From positions 10,732 through 20,294 of the forward strand of contig JAAUZS010000112.1 of the NCBI GenBank assembly GCA_014804495.1: 9,563 nt of DNA. The letters run 5' to 3'. The notes under the pieces are model-generated. The model ran no database searches, had not been told where the DNA came from, and saw only the letters and a program-made list of their open reading frames with translations. This document shows, in pieces, positions 5,654 to 9,563 of this stretch (positions within the stretch are counted from its first letter, which is position 1; each line of letters begins with the position of its first letter). This stretch comes from Lachnospiraceae bacterium (GTDB lineage Bacteria; Bacillota; Clostridia; Lachnospirales; Lachnospiraceae). A program made the translations under genes and the position numbers.

Positions 5654-5681
5654 ATCATAATCCCTTTTTCATACCGGACAA
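5654..5681 (-). promoter_or_regulatory. Candidate promoter of the ABC-LytTR-DUF3021 unit
   Basis: On the minus strand, -35 TTGTCC (5681-5676, 4/6 match), a 16-base spacer and -10 TATGAT (5659-5654, 5/6 match). It lies downstream of the alaS terminator and upstream of the leader palindrome. It is weaker than the other two promoters, as might suit activation by the operon's own LytTR protein (inference). The 334-base spacer 5472-5805 holds this site, the ATPase ribosome site, repeat copy 2 and the alaS terminator; no gene is seen there. Confidence 0.5.
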
Positions 5682-5734
5682 GGAAAAAACGGTAAGCGGT
5701 TCCTTAAGCTTTTTAAGTTGCATAATAAATCTGT

Positions 5735-5773
5735 AAGATACAAAAGAGATTCAGAACAAGCGCCTGAATCTCT
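5735..5773 (-). terminator. Intrinsic terminator of the glyS-alaS unit
   Basis: On the minus strand, AGAGATTCAG, loop GCGCTTGTT, CTGAATCTCT: a perfect 10-bp stem with a 9-base loop, followed by TTTGTATCTT. It lies about 32 bases after the alaS stop codon. The U-tract is interrupted, so termination may be incomplete. Confidence 0.82.
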
Positions 5774-5805
5774 CATATTAAATCTAATATAACAAGAACC
5801 TGATT

Positions 5806-8445
5806 TTACTTTATCTGTCCATCCAATACTTTGGCTGCTTCTTCTATCGCCGCATCCATGCCTGCCGGATTCTTACCGCCTGCCTGAGCCATATTCGGGC
5901 GACCGCCTCCGCCTCCGCCGACAAGTCCGGCTATGCCCTTAATCAGATTTCCGGCATGCGCTCCGCAAGCCATTGCTCCATCTGTCGCCATCGATATAAG
6001 ATTAACCTTACCGTCTTTATCGGAAGCAAGTACGACAACACCTTCGCCTAATTTTTCTTTCAATTGGTCGCCTAAATCGCGCAGACCATTCATATCTACA
6101 CCGGATACTTTGGCTGCCAGAAGCTTCATTCCCTTCACTTCTTTTACCTTGTTCATGACATCGCCCAGCGCATCCTTTGCCGCTTTGCTCTTTAAAGACT
6201 CATTCTCACTCTGAAGTGCCTTCAATTCAGCCATTATATGAGAACATCTGTCAAGCAGATTTACCGGAGTTGTCTTTAATATTCTCGAAGCCTCTTCCAG
6301 TTTTGCTTCTAACTCCGCATAATATTTGACGACACCGTTTCCTGTCAATGCTTCAATTCTTCTGACACCTGCAGCGACACCACTTTCGGAAATAATCTTA
6401 AAGGAAGAAATAACACCTGTATTTGAAACATGCGTACCGCCGCACAATTCTTTGGAAAAATCTCCCATTTCCACAACACGAACTTTTTCACCGTATTTCT
6501 CACCGAACAATGCCATTGCTCCTGTTTTCTTAGCTTCTTCTATCGTAAGAATCTCCGTTACAACAGGAATATTCTCAGCAATCTTCTCATTGACAATCTG
6601 TTCTACTTTAGCCAGTTCTTCCTCTGTCATGGCTGAAAAATGAGAAAAGTCAAAACGCAGTCTTTCACCGTCATTATAAGAGCCGGCCTGCTCTACATGT
6701 GTTCCGAGCACCGTACGGAGCGCTTTCTGCAAAAGGTGTGTAGCACTGTGGTTTTTGCAGGTTGCAGTTCTTCTCTCTGTATCTACTTCCAACGTAACGG
6801 TATCGCCCACTTTAAACATACCTGATATCATGCGTCCGATATGTCCTACTTTACCGCCTAACATCTTCACAGTGTCTTCTACCTTAAACTCACCGTCTGC
6901 GCTGCGGATAATGCCGACATCTCCGACCTGACCGCCCATCGTCGCATAAAATGGCGTCTCATCTACAAAAATAGTACCGATTTCACCATCCGTCAATGCT
7001 TCTACTAATTCTGTCTCCGTTGTCAGAACGGAAATCTTAGAATCATGTACAAGCTTATCATATCCTACGAATTTAGATGTCACACTTGGATCTATGGATT
7101 CATATACTGTCACATCAGCTCCCATATAATTCGTTACTTTACGAGCCTTACGCGCTTTGACTTTCTGTTCCTCCATTGCCGCTTTAAAACCGGCTTCATC
7201 AACGGTAAATCCCTTTTCCTCCAGAATTTCTTTCGTAAGGTCAATCGGGAATCCATAAGTATCATACAGCTTAAACGTATCTTCACCCGATAATTCTTTC
7301 TTTCCGTCCTTCGTCAGGCTCTCTTCCATTTCTGTCAGAATACTGAGTCCCTGATCTATCGTTTTATTGAATTTATTCTCTTCCTGTGTTAAAACATTGA
7401 AGATAAATTCTTTCTTTTCATCCAATTCCGGATATCCGTCTTTGGAGCCCTCTATGACAGTATTACTAAGGTCTGCAAGGAAAACGCCCTGAATTCCAAG
7501 CTTACGTCCCTGACGGGCCGCCCTTCTTATGATACGTCTTAAAACATAACCCCTGCCTTCGTTTGACGGCATTATTCCGTCTGAAATCATAAACGTCGCT
7601 GAACGGATATGGTCAGTAATTATACGGATGGATACGTCAGTATCATAATCTTCTTTATAAGTAACACCTGCTATTTCACATACCCTTGTTCGAAGAGCCA
7701 GAATCGTATCCACATCAAAGATGGAATCTACATCCTGAACGACGGAAGCAAGTCTCTCAAGCCCCATCCCTGTATCAATATTCTTCTGCTTAAGCTCTGT
7801 ATAATTTCCTTTACCGTCATTATCAAACTGCGTAAATACGTTGTTCCAGATTTCCATATAACGGTCGCAGTCACAGCCCACCGTACAATCCGGTTTGCCA
7901 CAGCCGTATTTCTCGCCACGGTCATAATAAACCTCGGAACAGGGTCCACAGGGTCCGGAACCATGCTCCCAGAAGTTATCTCCTTTACCGAAACGGTAAA
8001 TTCTCTCTGGTGCTATTCCGATTTCCTTATTCCAGATTTCAAATGCTTCCTCATCCTCTTCATATATAGACGGATAAAGCCTATTCACATCCAGACCGAC
8101 TACTTCTGTGAGGAATTCCCAACACCATGCAATAGCTTCATGCTTAAAATAATCTCCAAAAGAGAAATTTCCAAGCATCTCAAAAAATGTACCGTGTCTA
8201 GCCGTCTTACCCACGTTTTCCAAATCGCCCGTACGAATACATTTCTGGCAGGTCGTCACACGCCTCCTCGGCGGTATCTCCTGTCCCGTAAAATAGGGTT
8301 TTAACGGCGCCATGCCTGAATTAATGAGCAGCAGACTGTTATCATTATGCGGCACAAGCGAAAAACTCTTCATCTTTAAATGTTCCTTGCTTTCAAAAAA
8401 TTCCAGGAACATACGTCTTAGTTCATTTACACCATACGGTTTCAT
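5806..8445 (-). CDS. alaS: Alanyl-tRNA synthetase
   Basis: A full-length 879-residue AlaRS that charges tRNA-Ala and removes mischarged serine or glycine. The N-terminal catalytic domain shows NSGMAPLKPYFTG (42-54), the RHGTFFEMLGNFSFGDYFK block (83-101) and GMGLERLA (226-233). The editing domain has the zinc ligands His566 and His570 (HSATH) and Cys668 and His672 (CGGTH), so editing should be active. The C-Ala domain carries the Gly-rich GGGGGGRPNMAQAGG stretch (843-857). A Cys-rich insertion with Cys182, 187, 191 and 193 may bind a second metal; it is familiar from clostridial AlaRS sequences. The ATG at 8445-8443 has AAAGGA about 12 bases upstream. The gene begins 33 bases after the glycyl-tRNA synthetase stop with no terminator between, so the two are probably cotranscribed. 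Confidence 0.99.
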   Translation of the reverse strand: MKPYGVNELRRMFLEFFESKEHLKMKSFSLVPHNDNSLLLINSGMAPLKPYFTGQEIPPRRRVTTCQKCIRTGDLENVGKTARHGTFFEMLGNFSFGDYFKHEAIAWCWEFLTEVVGLDVNRLYPSIYEEDEEAFEIWNKEIGIAPERIYRFGKGDNFWEHGSGPCGPCSEVYYDRGEKYGCGKPDCTVGCDCDRYMEIWNNVFTQFDNDGKGNYTELKQKNIDTGMGLERLASVVQDVDSIFDVDTILALRTRVCEIAGVTYKEDYDTDVSIRIITDHIRSATFMISDGIMPSNEGRGYVLRRIIRRAARQGRKLGIQGVFLADLSNTVIEGSKDGYPELDEKKEFIFNVLTQEENKFNKTIDQGLSILTEMEESLTKDGKKELSGEDTFKLYDTYGFPIDLTKEILEEKGFTVDEAGFKAAMEEQKVKARKARKVTNYMGADVTVYESIDPSVTSKFVGYDKLVHDSKISVLTTETELVEALTDGEIGTIFVDETPFYATMGGQVGDVGIIRSADGEFKVEDTVKMLGGKVGHIGRMISGMFKVGDTVTLEVDTERRTATCKNHSATHLLQKALRTVLGTHVEQAGSYNDGERLRFDFSHFSAMTEEELAKVEQIVNEKIAENIPVVTEILTIEEAKKTGAMALFGEKYGEKVRVVEMGDFSKELCGGTHVSNTGVISSFKIISESGVAAGVRRIEALTGNGVVKYYAELEAKLEEASRILKTTPVNLLDRCSHIMAELKALQSENESLKSKAAKDALGDVMNKVKEVKGMKLLAAKVSGVDMNGLRDLGDQLKEKLGEGVVVLASDKDGKVNLISMATDGAMACGAHAGNLIKGIAGLVGGGGGGRPNMAQAGGKNPAGMDAAIEEAAKVLDGQIK

Positions 8446-8478
8446 AATACATCTTTATCCTTTCTATATTCACAGCTA

Positions 8479-9563
8479 CTAAAAATCAAATTTATCTGCA
8501 AAGTATGCATTCAACTCACTGATTGCCACACGTTCCTGCTCCATAGAGTCTCTGAACCTGACCGTCACGCACCCATCCGTTTCAGAATCGAAATCATATG
8601 TAACGCAGAACGGCGTACCTATTTCATCCTGTCTCCTGTAACGTTTACCTATATTGCCTCTATCGTCAAATTCGCAGTTATACTTTTTGGACAACTCGGT
8701 GAAAATCTTCTCCGCACCCTCATTCAGTTTCTTGGAAAGTGGAAGTACACCAATCTTAACGGGTGCAAGTGCAGGATGGAAATGCAGTACTGTACGCACA
8801 TCACCCTCACCGATTTCCTCTTCGTCATAAGCCGCGCATAAAAACGCCAGAACAACACGGTCTGCACCGAGTGACGGTTCAATAACATATGGTACATATC
8901 TTTCGTTTTTTGTATCATCAAAATACGACATATCTTCTCCTGAGGTATTCTGATGCTGAGTCAGGTCATAGTCTGTCCTGTCGGCAATTCCCCACAGTTC
9001 TCCCCAGCCAAACGGGAACAGGAATTCAATATCAGTCGTTCCTTTAGAATAGAAACAAAGTTCCTCAGGAGAATGATCCCTAAGACGCATCTCATCTTCT
9101 TTAATCCCAAGAGAAATCAGCCAGTCACGGCAGAAGCCTCTCCAATACTGAAACCATTCCAAATCGGTTCCCGGCTCACAGAAAAATTCCAGTTCCATCT
9201 GTTCAAACTCTCTGGTACGGAAAGTAAAGTTACCCGGTGTAATCTCGTTTCTGAAAGATTTACCAATCTGCCCGATACCAAAAGGAATCTTTTTACGTGA
9301 AGTTCTCTGCACATTCTTAAAGTTTACAAATATGCCCTGTGCAGTTTCCGGTCTTAAATATACCGTATTTTTTGCATCCTCGGTAACCCCCTGGAATGTC
9401 TTGAACATCAGGTTAAACTGTCTGATATCCGTAAAATTATGCTTACCGCAGGTCGGACACGGAATATTGTTTTCTTCTACAAAATCCTTCATCTGCTGTT
9501 GTGTCCAGCCATCTATGGATTCATTCAAAGTAATTCCATTTTCCTGCGCATAATCTTCAATAA
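8479..9563 (-). CDS. glyS: Glycyl-tRNA synthetase, dimeric type (5' end outside window)
   Basis: The C-terminal 361 residues or so of a class II, alpha2-type glycyl-tRNA synthetase, the single-chain form (symbol glyS or glyQS by convention). The frame is open to the right edge with no start, so the N-terminal portion is missing from the window; the internal ATG at 9528 is not the start. Visible blocks are a CPTCG pair of the zinc-binding insertion, [24 protein letters not shown] (motif 2 region), [46 protein letters not shown] and [16 protein letters not shown] (motif 3). The C-terminal anticodon-binding domain starts near [13 protein letters not shown] and has [19 protein letters not shown]. 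The stop is at 8481-8479, 33 bases before alaS. Any T-box leader would lie outside the window. Confidence 0.98.
   Translation of the reverse strand, partial: IEDYAQENGITLNESIDGWTQQQMKDFVEENNIPCPTCGKHNFTDIRQFNLMFKTFQGVTEDAKNTVYLRPETAQGIFVNFKNVQRTSRKKIPFGIGQIGKSFRNEITPGNFTFRTREFEQMELEFFCEPGTDLEWFQYWRGFCRDWLISLGIKEDEMRLRDHSPEELCFYSKGTTDIEFLFPFGWGELWGIADRTDYDLTQHQNTSGEDMSYFDDTKNERYVPYVIEPSLGADRVVLAFLCAAYDEEEIGEGDVRTVLHFHPALAPVKIGVLPLSKKLNEGAEKIFTELSKKYNCEFDDRGNIGKRYRRQDEIGTPFCVTYDFDSETDGCVTVRFRDSMEQERVAISELNAYFADKFDF

Noticed and set aside
5684..5725. Second terminator in the alaS-ATPase spacer (CTTAAGCTTTTTAAG and the nearby T-run)
   Set aside because: Only 4-5 bp stems with poor GC content can be drawn; the perfect 10-bp stem at 5745-5773 explains termination better.
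7609..8304. 231-codon open frame on the plus strand inside alaS
   Set aside because: It lies entirely antisense to a complete, strongly recognisable alaS, has a biased composition without any domain pattern, and has no ribosome site or promoter that I can see.

Overview
The window looks like chromosomal core sequence from a Gram-positive anaerobe of the Clostridia, most likely Lachnospiraceae. This is inferred from the protein style: a zinc-type ribosomal protein L32 starting MSICPKNKSSK, an AlaRS with an extra Cys-rich insertion, a dimer-type glycyl-tRNA synthetase, and AT-rich spacers with strong AGGAGG-type ribosome sites. No database search was possible. Every supported gene lies on the minus strand, so transcription runs from high to low coordinates.

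In transcription order: (1) a glycyl-tRNA synthetase gene cut by the right edge, then alaS 33 bases later, closed by an intrinsic terminator near 5745-5773. (2) A four-gene unit of ABC ATPase, ABC-2 permease, LytTR DNA-binding protein and DUF3021-like membrane protein. It looks like a self-regulated exporter of unknown substrate, with a candidate promoter at 5654-5681. (3) A DUF177 (YceD-like) gene and rpmF, driven by a perfect-consensus promoter (TTGACA-17-TATAAT) and closed by a terminator at 1631-1663. (4) plsX, acpP and the start of rnc, with their own promoter at 1592-1620 and a hairpin terminator between acpP and rnc at 205-234. Groups 3 and 4 are the widely conserved L32/phospholipid/fatty-acid/RNase III cluster, split here into two transcription units.

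The one unexpected feature is a pair of 131-base palindromic elements, at 4395-4525 and 5505-5635. They lie in opposite orientation and tightly bracket the ABC ATPase gene alone. Each has conserved flanks (28 and 25 bases, no gaps between copies, 25/28 and 21/25 identical) around a 30-bp-class hairpin. The two copies differ at several stem positions, and every difference in the 19-bp stem core is matched by a change in the opposite arm, so pairing is kept. They could be MITE-like insertions, paired RNA structures controlling the operon, or bidirectional terminators. The rest of the window is ordinary housekeeping DNA, and the many antisense open frames look like shadows of these genes.
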